In this document: positions 10,197 through 19,742 of the stretch, piece after piece
Layout: each line of letters starts with the position of its first letter
Position numbering within the stretch: position 1 is the first letter of the stretch
Assembly (NCBI RefSeq): GCF_004346205.1
Contig: NZ_SMAM01000002.1
Location: forward strand, 1 to 64,000
DNA length: 64,000 bases
Source of the DNA: Bibersteinia trehalosi
Lineage (GTDB): Bacteria > Pseudomonadota > Gammaproteobacteria > Enterobacterales > Pasteurellaceae
Direction: 5' to 3'
Notes under the pieces: generated by a model
Told to the model about the DNA's origin: nothing
The model's input: only the letters and a program-made list of their open reading frames with translations
Databases searched by the model: none
Program-made: the position numbers and the translations under genes

Positions 10197-12170
10197 ATGC
10201 TTAACAGAAGACGTTTTATCCAACTTAGTGCAACAGCAATGTTAGTGCTTGGCACAAATAAATTTGCATTTGCAGATGGAGTGAAAAAAGCCGATTTACG
10301 TATTATCGGTACTACCGATATTCACGGTTTTTTAACCGATTTTGACTATTATAAAGATGCGCCAACCGATAAATTCGGTTTTACGCGTGCTGCAAGCTTG
10401 ATTAAACAAGCTCGTGAGCAAGTAAAAAATAGCGTCTTAGTAGATAATGGCGATTTAATTCAAGGTAATCCAATTTCTGATTATCAAGCAGCAAAAGGTT
10501 CAAAAGAGGGTAAGCCTGATCCAGCTGTTGCAGTGTTAAATGCGATGCAATATGACGTCGGCACACTCGGTAACCACGAATTTAACTATGGCTTACCATA
10601 CTTAGATAATGCCATCAAACAAGCAAAATTTCCGATCATTAACGCTAATATCGTCAAAGTGGGTAGCGATGAACCGTTCTTCCAACCTTATTTTATTCAA
10701 ACTAAAGAGATCATCGATCAAGACGGTAATCAGCATAGTGTAAAAATCGGTTATATCGGTTTTGTGCCACCACAAGTCATGGTATGGGATAAAGCGAATT
10801 TAGATGGCAAAGTTGAAGCCCGTGATATCGTGAAAACTGCTCAAAAATATGTGCCTATCGTAAAAGCAGAAGGTGCTGATATCATTGTCGCTCTCGCGCA
10901 TACTGGTCCATCAGATGAACCTTATAAAGAAATGAGTGAGAACCAAGCGTTCTATCTGGCTGATGTGGAAGGTATTGATGCAGTAATTTTCGGACATTCT
11001 CACCGTCTCTTCCCAAATAAAGAGTTTTCTAAATCGCCAAATGTGAATATTGAAAAAGGCTTAGTGAAGAAAACACCTGAAAGTATGGCTGGTTATTGGG
11101 CGAATAATATCAGTGTAATTGATTTAGTACTGGCAGAAAATAATGGCAAATGGGATGTCATTGACGGACGTGCTGAGTTACGTCCAATTTATGATGCAGA
11201 AGCCAAAAAAGCTAATGCAGAAAATCACCCTGAAATTGCCACATTACTGAAAGAAACGCATGAAGAAACACGTAAATATGTCGCACAGCCTATCGGTAAA
11301 GCAACAGACAATATGTTTAGTTATTTAGCCTTAGTACAAGATGATCCAACAATTCAAATTGTCAATGCTGCACAAAAAGCTTATGTAGAAAATGCTGTAA
11401 AAGCATTACCAGATCTTGCAGGTCTACCAATTTTAAGTGCAGGTGCACCATTTAAAGCGGGCGGTCGTAAAAATGATCCAACAGGCTATACAGAGGTTGA
11501 TAAAGGTGATTTAACTTTCCGTAATGCAGCGGATCTTTATCTTTATCCAAATACATTAGTTGTTGTAAAAGTCACTGGGGAACAATTAAAAGAGTGGTTG
11601 GAATGCAGTGCAGGTATGTTTAAACAAATCGATCCGAAAAGTACTGAACCACAATCACTCCTTGATTGGGAAGGCTTCCGTACTTATAACTTTGATGTCA
11701 TTGATGGTGTTGAGTATCAATATGATATTACTCAACCTGCACGTTATGATGGTGAATGTAAACTAATCAACCCAAATTCTCACCGTGTAGTAAGCTTAAC
11801 CTATCAAGGCAAACCAGTTGATGAGAAAGCAGAATTTTTGATTGCTACAAATAACTATCGTGCTTATGGTGATAAATTCCCTGGTACAGGTGATAAACAT
11901 ATTGTTTACGCTTCACCAGATGAAAACCGCCAAATCCTTGCAGATTATATCCGTGATGAAAGTAAAGCACATGGGCACGTTGTACCAACAGCAGATCGTA
12001 ACTGGCGTATTGCTCCAATTACAGGTAATGATAAATTAGATGTTCGCTTTGAAACTTCTCCGAGTGACAAAGCGGCTGAATTTATCAAAGAAAAAGCACA
12101 ATACCCAATGACACAAGTTGCTACCGATGAAGTTGGCTTTGCTGTATATAAAGTCGATTTAAGCAAATAA
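10197..12170 (+). CDS. cpdB: 2',3'-cyclic-nucleotide 2'-phosphodiesterase/3'-nucleotidase (periplasmic)
   Basis: Hydrolyses 2',3'-cyclic nucleotides and 3'-nucleotides in the periplasm for nucleoside scavenging. 657 residues, very close to E. coli CpdB through the whole mature chain. The calcineurin-like metal motifs are [23 protein letters not shown] and FGHSHRLFP. The C-terminal 5'-nucleotidase domain binds substrate ([24 protein letters not shown]). The leader NRRRFIQLS...AFA fits the twin-arginine consensus (S/T)RRxFLK, unlike the plain Sec signal of E. coli CpdB, with likely cleavage after residue 26. AAGGAG precedes the ATG. Single gene with a bidirectional terminator behind it. Confidence 0.95.
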   Translation: MLNRRRFIQLSATAMLVLGTNKFAFADGVKKADLRIIGTTDIHGFLTDFDYYKDAPTDKFGFTRAASLIKQAREQVKNSVLVDNGDLIQGNPISDYQAAKGSKEGKPDPAVAVLNAMQYDVGTLGNHEFNYGLPYLDNAIKQAKFPIINANIVKVGSDEPFFQPYFIQTKEIIDQDGNQHSVKIGYIGFVPPQVMVWDKANLDGKVEARDIVKTAQKYVPIVKAEGADIIVALAHTGPSDEPYKEMSENQAFYLADVEGIDAVIFGHSHRLFPNKEFSKSPNVNIEKGLVKKTPESMAGYWANNISVIDLVLAENNGKWDVIDGRAELRPIYDAEAKKANAENHPEIATLLKETHEETRKYVAQPIGKATDNMFSYLALVQDDPTIQIVNAAQKAYVENAVKALPDLAGLPILSAGAPFKAGGRKNDPTGYTEVDKGDLTFRNAADLYLYPNTLVVVKVTGEQLKEWLECSAGMFKQIDPKSTEPQSLLDWEGFRTYNFDVIDGVEYQYDITQPARYDGECKLINPNSHRVVSLTYQGKPVDEKAEFLIATNNYRAYGDKFPGTGDKHIVYASPDENRQILADYIRDESKAHGHVVPTADRNWRIAPITGNDKLDVRFETSPSDKAAEFIKEKAQYPMTQVATDEVGFAVYKVDLSK

Positions 12171-12188
12171 TGTCAATTGTCTAAATTG

Positions 12189-12214
12189 AAAATGGCGGGA
12201 GATCCCGCCATTTT
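12189..12214. terminator. Bidirectional terminator between cpdB and yadH
   Basis: Arms AAAATGGCGGG (12189-12199) and CCCGCCATTTT (12204-12214) with loop AGAT. A-tracts and T-tracts on both sides suit the two converging genes. Confidence 0.9.
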
Positions 12215-12237
12215 TATGCCTAATTGCTCAAGATTAA

Positions 12238-13002
12238 CTAAGTTCGTAGTCCAATGCCTTTTTCAACTAAATAGTACGCCCAAGAATATAACCCAATAAC
12301 CAAGAGCCCCAACACACCAAAGGTTGCAAATAAAGGGGTATCACTGATGCCTAAAAAGCCGTAGCGGAAGCCACTAATCATATACACTATCGGGTTGAAT
12401 TTAGACACCATCTGCCAAAATTCAGGTAATAATGAAAGCGAATAGAACACACCTCCCAAATAAGTTAAGGGTGTTAGCACAAATGTAGGGATAATACCAA
12501 TATCGTCAAAGGTGCGTGCAAAAACAGCATTGATCAAGCCACCTAAAGCAAATGCGGTGGTAGTGAGGAACATGGTTAGGATAATCACTAGCCACGAATG
12601 GATCTCATAGCGAACAAAGCATAACGCTACCACCATCACAAGCATGCCGACTAAGCCTCCTCGCACAATACTCCCTGTTACATATCCCCAGATAATCGTA
12701 TGACTAGAAAGGGGGGATACTAATAATTCTTCTATATTACGCACAAATTTACTGAGGAAAAACGAAGAAGCGGTGTTGGTATAAGAAGCCGTAATTGCTG
12801 ACATCATAATCAAACCAGGTGCAATAAATTGCATATAGCTCACGCCATTCATTTGACCAATACGATGCCCGATCAAGGTTCCAAAAATCAAAAAATAGAG
12901 GGTTGTTGTAATGATAGGAGGAACTAATGTTTGGCGCCAAATTCGTAATACGCGTTTCGTTTCCTTAGTCGCAAGGGTATAAAATCCAATTAGGTTTTGC
13001 AT
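12238..13002 (-). CDS. yadH: ABC-2 type transporter permease (YadH family)
   Basis: 254-residue inner-membrane permease with about six hydrophobic segments, paired with the ATPase encoded 3 bases upstream. Family landmarks are the N-terminal amphipathic KETKRVLRIWRQ, the RNIEELLVSPLSSH cytoplasmic segment and the LTPLTYLGGVFYSLSLLP turn near the fifth helix. It matches E. coli YadH in length and feature order. The exported substrate is not known for this family. Confidence 0.9.
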   Translation of the reverse strand: MQNLIGFYTLATKETKRVLRIWRQTLVPPIITTTLYFLIFGTLIGHRIGQMNGVSYMQFIAPGLIMMSAITASYTNTASSFFLSKFVRNIEELLVSPLSSHTIIWGYVTGSIVRGGLVGMLVMVVALCFVRYEIHSWLVIILTMFLTTTAFALGGLINAVFARTFDDIGIIPTFVLTPLTYLGGVFYSLSLLPEFWQMVSKFNPIVYMISGFRYGFLGISDTPLFATFGVLGLLVIGLYSWAYYLVEKGIGLRT

Positions 13003-13005
13003 AGA

Positions 13006-13908
13006 TTATTTCTCCGCCATCTTTAAAAATAACTCTTCTAAGCGGTTAGATTTATTTCGCATACTTAACACTTCAACACCTTGTTCACTAAGTTGTTGGA
13101 ACAGTTTATTTAAGCCTTGTTGCCGTTTCACTTCTACTTCAATAGTATCGTCATCAAGCCATTTAAAAGGATAATCATCAATAACAAGCGGTCGATTTTT
13201 ACTCAAATCTAGCAAAAAAGTTTCCGTTTCTAACTTCGCCAATAACGCTTTCATTGTTGTATTTTCAATAAGCTCCCCCTGTTGAATAATCCCAATATGG
13301 CGGCAAAGTGTCTCAGCCTCTTCCAAATAGTGCGTAGTAAGAATAATAGTCGTACCATTTTGATTTAACTCGCGCAGAAAATCCCACATACTGCGACGTA
13401 ATTCAATATCTACCCCCGCGGTAGGCTCATCTAAAATCAGTAATTTAGGGTTATGCATTAAAGCTCGGGCAATCATCACTCGACGTTTCATCCCCCCTGA
13501 GAGCTCGCGAGTAAAGTGCTCTCGTTTTTCCCATAATTCAAGTTTTTTCAGCCAATATTCCGCGCGTTCTAAAGCCGCTTTTCTAGATACACCATAAAAT
13601 CCAGCTTGATTGAGTAATACATCAATCACTTTCTCAAACTGATTGAAGTTGAACTCCTGAGGCACTAAGCCAATCTGCTGTTTAAGCTGGATTTTTTGTC
13701 TATCCAAATCAAAGCCAAAGACTTTCACGCTACCAGAGGTCTTATTCACAAGTGAACTAATAATCCCAATAGTAGTCGATTTCCCCGCGCCATTATGCCC
13801 AAGCAAGGCATAGAAATCACCTTGCTCTACGGTGAGATTGATCCCTTTAACCGCTTGTACACCAGTAGGGTATTGTTTAATTAGATTAGTAATTTCAAGT
13901 GCTTTCAT
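13006..13908 (-). CDS. yadG: ABC transporter ATP-binding protein (YadG family)
   Basis: 300-residue ATPase that powers YadH. Walker A is GHNGAGKS (38-45), the Q-loop is LVPQEF, the ABC signature is LSGGM (136-140) and Walker B is LLILDEPTAGVD, followed by the H-loop in TTHYLEEAE. The C-terminal 80 residues are the accessory region usual in drug- or polysaccharide-type exporters. An uptake signal lies within the coding region at 13184-13192 and another at 13850-13858. yadG and yadH form a two-gene operon. Confidence 0.92.
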   Translation of the reverse strand: MKALEITNLIKQYPTGVQAVKGINLTVEQGDFYALLGHNGAGKSTTIGIISSLVNKTSGSVKVFGFDLDRQKIQLKQQIGLVPQEFNFNQFEKVIDVLLNQAGFYGVSRKAALERAEYWLKKLELWEKREHFTRELSGGMKRRVMIARALMHNPKLLILDEPTAGVDIELRRSMWDFLRELNQNGTTIILTTHYLEEAETLCRHIGIIQQGELIENTTMKALLAKLETETFLLDLSKNRPLVIDDYPFKWLDDDTIEVEVKRQQGLNKLFQQLSEQGVEVLSMRNKSNRLEELFLKMAEK

Positions 13909-13964
13909 CTTATAAGGTACTAAAAATAAAATTCATTGTTCTTTTTTATATCAATGGAGCAGGT

Positions 13965-16004
13965 TCATTCTGCCACAGCACGGATTGTCGATTCATCAAT
14001 TTCTGCTTCAAAAGCCTGTTGTAACAGCTTTAATTTATCATCAGCAAAAAGTGACACTCTAGCAGCTTGAGTTAGCTCCTCAAAAATAGCACGCCGAATT
14101 TCTAAAGGTGTTTTATACCGGTCATCTTCGCCAATAATCAGTTCTAAATCCAACCCTTTCGCTTTGAGAGCATCAGCCAGATTTTTACGCGATTCATCAT
14201 TATTCAAGCGAGACATTGCAGGCTTTAACACTAATTTAATGTAATCATCTCGTTTTTCTGCCATGTAACTATTTAAAGCAAGCTGACGAGAAAACCCACC
14301 TAAATTCAGTTCATTAGCCAATTTTGCCCATGCATCTTGTTGGCAAGAGAGTTCAATGGTTTTTTTGACTAATTCTGGTGTACGTTCTTGCAAAATCGCT
14401 TGTTTAATTTCCGAAGGATTTGCTGTTTCCTGCTGATTTTCCAATTCAGGATTTAACCATTGCCAACGATATTCTTCATCGCTGGTTACTTGTTCTTGAG
14501 TTGGGGCTCGGGGAAGATCGATTTGACGTTTTTTATCTTGGCTAGAAAGCAGCCTAGCAAAGCTTTGTTCCACATTTTTCACTGCTTGCTTAGCAGAACT
14601 TGCTTTGACTAAATTAGGTGTGGATATTTTTACCGCTTGCTCAGACTTTTTTTTTTCACTTTCCTGTTGCTGTGCTTTAAGCTGGCGGCTCGCCTGCAAT
14701 GCTTGCATAGCAGCGCTGACACCACCACTTACTGCTGTCTGCACAGTAGGCGTAGAACTCATATTAGAAGCACTATTTGCAGAATTTCGGTCATTTTGTA
14801 CCGCTTGCGAAGTCACACTAGCTTGCTGAGCCACTAACTTATCACGTAACTGTGCGATTTGCTGCCCACTATTTACTGCTGCCGAAGTGACTGGCACTGT
14901 GCCAGTAGCAACAATCGGACTTTTATCCGCATTTTTAGGATGAAATGCTAAGGCTCGTAACATTGTCATTTCAATGCCACGGCGAGGTTCAGGTGCATAT
15001 GGCAACTCTTTTTTGCCGCTTAGCATCACTTGATAGAAAAATTGTACATCTTCAGGTGATATGCTACGAGCAAGAAAATGCAGTGGTGTTTCCTCTCCAT
15101 CTTTATTTGGCAGTAGCTGCAACATCGCAATTTGGTGTAACGTTTCAGCAACATCACTAAGTAATTGCTGCCAATCAACTCCCCTTTCCGCCACATCTTG
15201 CACAATTTGCATTGTTTTCTCACCATCCGCAAGAGCAAGTGCTTGCACTAATTCTAATGGCTGATTTTCGTCAAGCAACCCTAGCATTTGGCTAACAATC
15301 GCTAAGGTAATATTCGCATTGCTTAGCGCTATAGCCTGATCAGTTAAACTCAAACTATCTCGGATACTACCCTGTGCCGCTTTCGCTAAACGCTCTAACG
15401 CTGGAAATTCAAAAGGAATTTGCTCTTCACCTAGCACAAATTCCAGATGTTTACGAATCTGACTTTGGTCTAAAGCACGCAGATGAAACTGCATACAACG
15501 AGAAAGAATTGTGATCGGTAGTTTTTGCGGATCAGTGGTTGCTAATAAAAATTTGACGTACTCTGGCGGTTCTTCTAAGGTTTTCAGTAGAGCATTAAAA
15601 CTACTACGAGATAGCATATGCACTTCATCGATCAGGTAAACCTTAAAACGCCCAACAGTTGGCTTATATTGCACATTATCTAATAGCTCTCGCGTATCTT
15701 CCACTTTAGTACGAGAGGCAGCATCAATTTCAATTAAATCAATGAAACGTCCTTCTTCAATCGCTTTGCAATTGGCACATTCACCACAAGGATCGGCACT
15801 AATCCCTTGTTCGCAATTTAGCCCTTTGGCAAATAAACGAGCAATTGAGGTTTTGCCCACACCACGGGTGCCTGAAAAAAGATAAGCATGATGTAAACGG
15901 TTTTCTCGCAAACTATTTTCAAGGGCTGATAAAACATGTTGCTGACCAACTACTTGACTAAAACGCTGTGGTCGCCATTTACGGGCAAGAACCTGATAAG
16001 ACAT
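13965..16004 (-). CDS. dnaX: DNA polymerase III subunits tau (full length) and probably gamma
   Basis: Clamp-loader ATPase and replisome organiser. The full frame gives tau, 679 residues. Walker A is GTRGVGKT (45-52). The zinc-binding cysteines are 64, 73, 76 and 79. Walker B/DEAD-like is LIDEVHML and the SRC sensor lies in LSRCMQF. A Gln/Ala/Ser-rich linker (about 370-480) joins the ATPase to the tau C-terminal domains IV and V, which bind helicase and polymerase. Codons 451-453 are AAA AAA AAG inside a run of ten A, and a -1 shift there would stop after one more residue, giving a gamma of about 454 residues. See the separate frameshift feature. Confidence 0.96.
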   Translation of the reverse strand: MSYQVLARKWRPQRFSQVVGQQHVLSALENSLRENRLHHAYLFSGTRGVGKTSIARLFAKGLNCEQGISADPCGECANCKAIEEGRFIDLIEIDAASRTKVEDTRELLDNVQYKPTVGRFKVYLIDEVHMLSRSSFNALLKTLEEPPEYVKFLLATTDPQKLPITILSRCMQFHLRALDQSQIRKHLEFVLGEEQIPFEFPALERLAKAAQGSIRDSLSLTDQAIALSNANITLAIVSQMLGLLDENQPLELVQALALADGEKTMQIVQDVAERGVDWQQLLSDVAETLHQIAMLQLLPNKDGEETPLHFLARSISPEDVQFFYQVMLSGKKELPYAPEPRRGIEMTMLRALAFHPKNADKSPIVATGTVPVTSAAVNSGQQIAQLRDKLVAQQASVTSQAVQNDRNSANSASNMSSTPTVQTAVSGGVSAAMQALQASRQLKAQQQESEKKKSEQAVKISTPNLVKASSAKQAVKNVEQSFARLLSSQDKKRQIDLPRAPTQEQVTSDEEYRWQWLNPELENQQETANPSEIKQAILQERTPELVKKTIELSCQQDAWAKLANELNLGGFSRQLALNSYMAEKRDDYIKLVLKPAMSRLNNDESRKNLADALKAKGLDLELIIGEDDRYKTPLEIRRAIFEELTQAARVSLFADDKLKLLQQAFEAEIDESTIRAVAE
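14641..14656 (-). promoter_or_regulatory. dnaX: Programmed -1 frameshift / slippage site in dnaX
   Basis: On the minus strand the coding sequence is GAA AAA AAA AAG TCT GAG. It contains the in-frame slippery heptamer A AAA AAG within ten consecutive A. After a -1 slip at Lys453 the next codons are GTC TGA, so translation ends after one residue, as in E. coli gamma (lysine slip, one residue, stop). A purine-rich AGGAAAG about ten bases upstream could act as the stimulating Shine-Dalgarno element. No strong downstream hairpin was seen, and RNA polymerase slippage on the A10 tract could give the same product. Confidence 0.75.
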
Positions 16005-16084
16005 AATGATAAATAAAATTGATAATGAAGAATTGATAGTTACTGGCGGAGAATTGAAAAATCGAAATAAACAACGTTCTACGA

Positions 16085-16129
16085 TAAAAAAGAATTGAAA
16101 ATGTTCTTAAGTGCCCACTTTCAATTCTT
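16085..16129 (-). terminator. Terminator after apt
   Basis: Arms AAGAATTGAAA (16090-16100) and TTTCAATTCTT (16119-16129). On the minus strand the second arm runs into TTTTT. The stem is AT-rich and the loop is long, so it is weaker than others here. Confidence 0.55.
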
Positions 16130-16147
16130 ACCCAATCCTCAATTCAC

Positions 16148-16687
16148 TTAGTGTCCTTCAAATGTCACTAAACTGAATGATTTCACACCCTGTTTTTCTA
16201 AACGTGCTGCACCACCTAACTCAGGCAGTTCAATTACAAAAGCAGCATCTTCTACTGTACCGCCCAAACGGCGAATTAAATTTACTGTCGCTTCTACTGT
16301 GCCACCAGTGGCAAGTAGGTCATCAATAACCAATACTTTATCACCTGCTTGAACCGCATCAATGTGCATTTCTAAGGTATCTTGACCGTATTCTAATTCA
16401 TAAGACTGTGCAATCGTTTCACGGGGTAATTTTCTTGGCTTACGCACTAATTCAAAGGGTAATCCCAAGGCAAGCGCAACAGGTGCCCCAAAAATAAAGC
16501 CGCGAGATTCTGTACCCACGATTTTGGTAATGCCTTTATCTTTAAATTCAGCCACAATCGCATCAATAGATGCTTGGAAAGCCGCCGGAACTTCTAATAA
16601 TGAAGTAATATCACGGAAAATAATTCCTGCTTGCGGATAATCAGGAATGGATTTAATTGAAGATTTAATCAAATCTAATTGGCTCAT
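16148..16687 (-). CDS. apt: Adenine phosphoribosyltransferase
   Basis: Salvages adenine to AMP using PRPP, in the cytoplasm. 179 residues, close to the E. coli enzyme (183). The PRPP-binding signature is [10 protein letters not shown] (121-130) and the adenine-side segment is FRDITSLLE. The ATG at 16685-16687 is preferred, giving [19 protein letters not shown] longer in-frame start would add an 18-residue hydrophobic extension foreign to the family. AGGT precedes the chosen start. It is co-oriented with dnaX but separated by a probable terminator. Confidence 0.95.
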   Translation of the reverse strand: MSQLDLIKSSIKSIPDYPQAGIIFRDITSLLEVPAAFQASIDAIVAEFKDKGITKIVGTESRGFIFGAPVALALGLPFELVRKPRKLPRETIAQSYELEYGQDTLEMHIDAVQAGDKVLVIDDLLATGGTVEATVNLIRRLGGTVEDAAFVIELPELGGAARLEKQGVKSFSLVTFEGH

Positions 16688-16776
16688 AAATTGACCTATT
16701 TTTATTAGTAAAAAACCGAAAGAATTTAGCAAAATTCCCAAAAATTACAAGTAAAAATCGCTGTTTTGCAAAAAAT

Positions 16777-17949
16777 TTATGGTTTTTCACCGCTTGTTGT
16801 CTGCATTTTCACAATAAACTTTTTGGGCAGAATAAATAATGCGGGAATAACAGTGGCTGCCATTAATCCAAAACTTACCTGTGGTGAAACCAGATAAAGT
16901 TTACCCGCAATAAAGGTCAATGCGGCCATTGCCCCACAGTTTGCTACACTAAAATAGAGCGCTTGCAATTTTGCTGAATGAGCCATCGGTTGAGTAGCGA
17001 TGTAACGGATCATCGCATAGTGTGAAATCCCAAATGTCGCCGTATGCAATAATTGAACTAAAACTAAGCAAGAAAACTCAACTGTACTTGCTAATAGCCC
17101 CCAACGAATCATTGCACCAGCAATTGCAACCAGCACTAATGTACGAATCCCCATATTGCCAAATAAACGTTTTGAGAAATAGAAAAATAATACTTCTGCT
17201 AAAACTGAGAGCCCCCAAAGCAAACTCGCCTGTTGGGTAGAAATGCCATTGCTCGTCCAATGCATTGTGCTGTAGGCATAATAAGCAGCGTGTGATGCCT
17301 GTACTAATGAAACCGCAATAATCATCCGCACTGTAGTACGATTAGAGAGCAATTGCCGATAACTAATTTCTTGGTGAGTCTGATTCTCCCTCACACTTTT
17401 AAATGTTTGGCTTGGCTGAAAAGAGATACCAATCCCAAGTAAAATCAGCCACAATGCTAAAATGGTGATAATCGCATCCTGCCCCGTCCATTCCAGCAAA
17501 AAGCCCGTTGAAACCGAGCTTACCACAAATGCAAGTGAACCAAATAATCGACTTTTACCATAATCCAACATATTTTGCTGTTGCCAATTTGCTGCAATCG
17601 TATCTGCAATTGGCATAGCACCTCCGTTTACAATATGGAAGAACGCGAGCAGAGGGACAAAAAACCAAATAGATGAAACACTCCATGCCATTCCTAGCAC
17701 AAGCACCACAGCACCCCATGTTAAAAAACGGCTCAACGGTAAAAGCTGATTAGGTTCTTTAATTTTTTTAGAAAAAAACATCGCACCAACTAAACGAAAG
17801 AGATACCCCAGCGCGATCAAGGTTCCTATGGTATCCACATTATATTGATGATGATTTAACCAAACCGGCAAAAATGGCACGAGTACACCAAATGCTGCAT
17901 AAAAGCCAAAAAAGTTAAATGATGACCACTGAAAAGGTGTTAATTTCAT
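16777..17949 (-). CDS. MFS transporter, HcaT (3-phenylpropionate permease)-like
   Basis: 390 residues with about twelve hydrophobic helices and no signal peptide. The start (FQWSSFNFFGFYAAFGVLVPFLPVWL) and the GTLIALGYLFRLVGAMFFSKKIKEPNQLLP segment resemble the MFS_1-like/HcaT group as I know it. The substrate cannot be deduced, and HcaT-like members in Pasteurellaceae need not carry phenylpropionate. Its ATG overlaps the proC stop by 4 bases (ATGA), so it is translated with proC. An uptake signal (16789-16797) lies in the last codons. Confidence 0.8.
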   Translation of the reverse strand: MKLTPFQWSSFNFFGFYAAFGVLVPFLPVWLNHHQYNVDTIGTLIALGYLFRLVGAMFFSKKIKEPNQLLPLSRFLTWGAVVLVLGMAWSVSSIWFFVPLLAFFHIVNGGAMPIADTIAANWQQQNMLDYGKSRLFGSLAFVVSSVSTGFLLEWTGQDAIITILALWLILLGIGISFQPSQTFKSVRENQTHQEISYRQLLSNRTTVRMIIAVSLVQASHAAYYAYSTMHWTSNGISTQQASLLWGLSVLAEVLFFYFSKRLFGNMGIRTLVLVAIAGAMIRWGLLASTVEFSCLVLVQLLHTATFGISHYAMIRYIATQPMAHSAKLQALYFSVANCGAMAALTFIAGKLYLVSPQVSFGLMAATVIPALFILPKKFIVKMQTTSGEKP

Positions 17950-18764
17950 AGCGATTTTTCCATTTCCTCTGCACGCAAAATTGCGGCATTCATTGCTTCC
18001 TCCACAAGCTTATCTAACTGATATTGTTCAAATACGGCTAGAGCTTGTGCTGTTGTTCCGCCTTTTGAGGTTACATTTTCCCTTAATTGAGATAACGGTA
18101 GCTCAGGATTTTCTTGCACCATCTTTGCAGCGCCTAATGCAACCGATTGAATCAATTCTCTCGCATCTTGCTGGCTAAACCCCATCGCCACAGCAGATTT
18201 TTGCATCGCTTCCATAAAACGAAAAAAATAGGCAGGGCTCGATCCTGTAATGGCAATGATTTGGTTAATTTGGCTCTCTTGTGTCACCCAATAACATTTC
18301 CCCACAGCATTCAGCAGGCTTTCAACAAACTGGCAAGCGCTTGAATTAACCGTTTTTTCTGCAAAAAGCCCCGTCATCCCTTCACCAACTAACGCTGGCG
18401 TATTTGGCATGGCACGAATAATCTGGTTTGCTGTTGGTAACAATTGGGTTAAGCGTGCTACCGAAATGCCAGCTGCAATTGACAAGAGCCATTTTTCAGT
18501 AAAATCAATCTTAGCTAATTCTTCACAGACCTCCGCCATCACCTGCGGCTTTATGGCTAAAACCACACAATCTGCCCATTTGACGGCTTGACAATTCGAA
18601 AAAGCGATCTGCACCCCCAGTTGCTGTAATTCAGCCAATCTCGCCTGATTACTCTTATTACAAGCCGCGATCAAGTCTGCAGGATAGCCACTGCGAATAA
18701 GCCCTTTAATGATCGCAAACGCCATATTACCAGCCCCGATAAAGGCGATTTTTTTACTCAGCAT
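17946..18764 (-). CDS. proC: Pyrroline-5-carboxylate reductase
   Basis: Last step of proline synthesis: NAD(P)H reduction of 1-pyrroline-5-carboxylate. 272 residues, the family norm. The N-terminal Rossmann motif is FIGAGNMAFAIIKGL. The C-terminal catalytic and dimer region contains AITGSSPAYFFRFMEAM, then VTSKGGTTAQALAVFE, the family signature. It is the first gene of a two-gene unit with the transporter and diverges from rdgC across an 8-base-arm dyad. Confidence 0.96.
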   Translation of the reverse strand: MLSKKIAFIGAGNMAFAIIKGLIRSGYPADLIAACNKSNQARLAELQQLGVQIAFSNCQAVKWADCVVLAIKPQVMAEVCEELAKIDFTEKWLLSIAAGISVARLTQLLPTANQIIRAMPNTPALVGEGMTGLFAEKTVNSSACQFVESLLNAVGKCYWVTQESQINQIIAITGSSPAYFFRFMEAMQKSAVAMGFSQQDARELIQSVALGAAKMVQENPELPLSQLRENVTSKGGTTAQALAVFEQYQLDKLVEEAMNAAILRAEEMEKSL

Positions 18765-18796
18765 AGTCTGTTCCTTTTGGTGAAATGGGTTTTACG

Positions 18797-18817
18797 GTAG
18801 AATAGTCGTTATTCTAC
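18797..18817. repeat. Inverted repeat between divergent proC and rdgC
   Basis: Perfect arms GTAGAATA (18797-18804) and TATTCTAC (18810-18817) with a 5-base spacer. Each arm contains a TAGAAT hexamer that could serve as a -10 element, one for each direction. It may be overlapping divergent promoters or an operator. Confidence 0.45.
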
Positions 18818-18839
18818 GCCACACTTAAGGATTACCCAA

Positions 18840-19742
18840 ATGTTCTGGTTCAAAAATATTATGATCTATCGCTTAACCAGCACGTTAAATTTAAATCATA
18901 GCGAATTAGAAGCTCAACTTGCACCGCAAAAATTTAGCCCTTGCTCGCAACACGATTTGCAAAAATTTGGTTGGTTTGCACCGCTTGTAGGCAGTGAAAT
19001 GCTGCATTTTTCGCAAGGCAACCAATTTCTACTTATTTCACATAAAGAAGAAAAAATATTGCCGGCTAATGTGATAAAAAAAACCTGTGAAGAGCGCATT
19101 GCCGTGTTAGAAGAAAAAGAACAACGTAAATTAAAGAAAACGGAAAAACAGGCAATTAAAGATGATGTGATAGCTACCCTACTGCCGCGCGCTTTTAGTA
19201 AACATCAATCAACCGCAATTTGGCTTGATTTGGACAACCAGCTTATTTATGTCGATGCGGGCTCAGCTAAACGTGCAGAAGCTACTTTAGCTCTACTGCG
19301 CAAATCACTCGGTTCATTACCTGTAGTGCCGTTGTCATTTGTATTAAGCCCAAGCGAAGTGATGACAAATTGGGTCGCCAAAGGCCATACACCTAGTTGG
19401 CTCACCCTACTTGAAGAAGCGGAATTAAAAGATTTCGAGAATGACAGTATTATCCGCTGTAAACGACAAGATTTAGAAAGCGAGGAGATCGCCAACCATT
19501 TACAAGCGGGTAAATTTATCACTAAACTGGCTATTGATTGGGAAACCCATTTTTCCTGTGTGCTCAATGAAGATGCGACCCTTACTCGCCTTAAATTTGC
19601 CGACGAAGTGCGGGAGAAAAATGATGACATTCTCAAAGAGGACAAAGCTCAACGCTTTGATGCTGATTTCTTGTTAATGACAGAAGAGTTACGCCTATTT
19701 AGCGCAAAATTAAGTAACGAATTTGGTGGAGTGAAACAGTAA
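18840..19742 (+). CDS. rdgC: Recombination-associated protein RdgC
   Basis: Ring-shaped, non-specific DNA-binding protein of the nucleoid that restrains RecA. 300 residues. It starts MFWFKNIMIYRL and continues with the PQKFSPCSQHDLQKFGWFAPL stretch, matching E. coli RdgC (303 residues) in order and spacing. A charged stretch follows at about 85-110 (EERIAVLEEKEQRKLKKTEKQ). AAGGA precedes the ATG. The stop TAA abuts the cca start, so the two genes are coupled. An uptake signal lies inside (18980-18988). Confidence 0.95.
   Translation: MFWFKNIMIYRLTSTLNLNHSELEAQLAPQKFSPCSQHDLQKFGWFAPLVGSEMLHFSQGNQFLLISHKEEKILPANVIKKTCEERIAVLEEKEQRKLKKTEKQAIKDDVIATLLPRAFSKHQSTAIWLDLDNQLIYVDAGSAKRAEATLALLRKSLGSLPVVPLSFVLSPSEVMTNWVAKGHTPSWLTLLEEAELKDFENDSIIRCKRQDLESEEIANHLQAGKFITKLAIDWETHFSCVLNEDATLTRLKFADEVREKNDDILKEDKAQRFDADFLLMTEELRLFSAKLSNEFGGVKQ

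Noticed and set aside
19247-19645. 132-codon open frame opposite rdgC
   Set aside because: Antisense to a clear rdgC; no recognisable domain or start signal.
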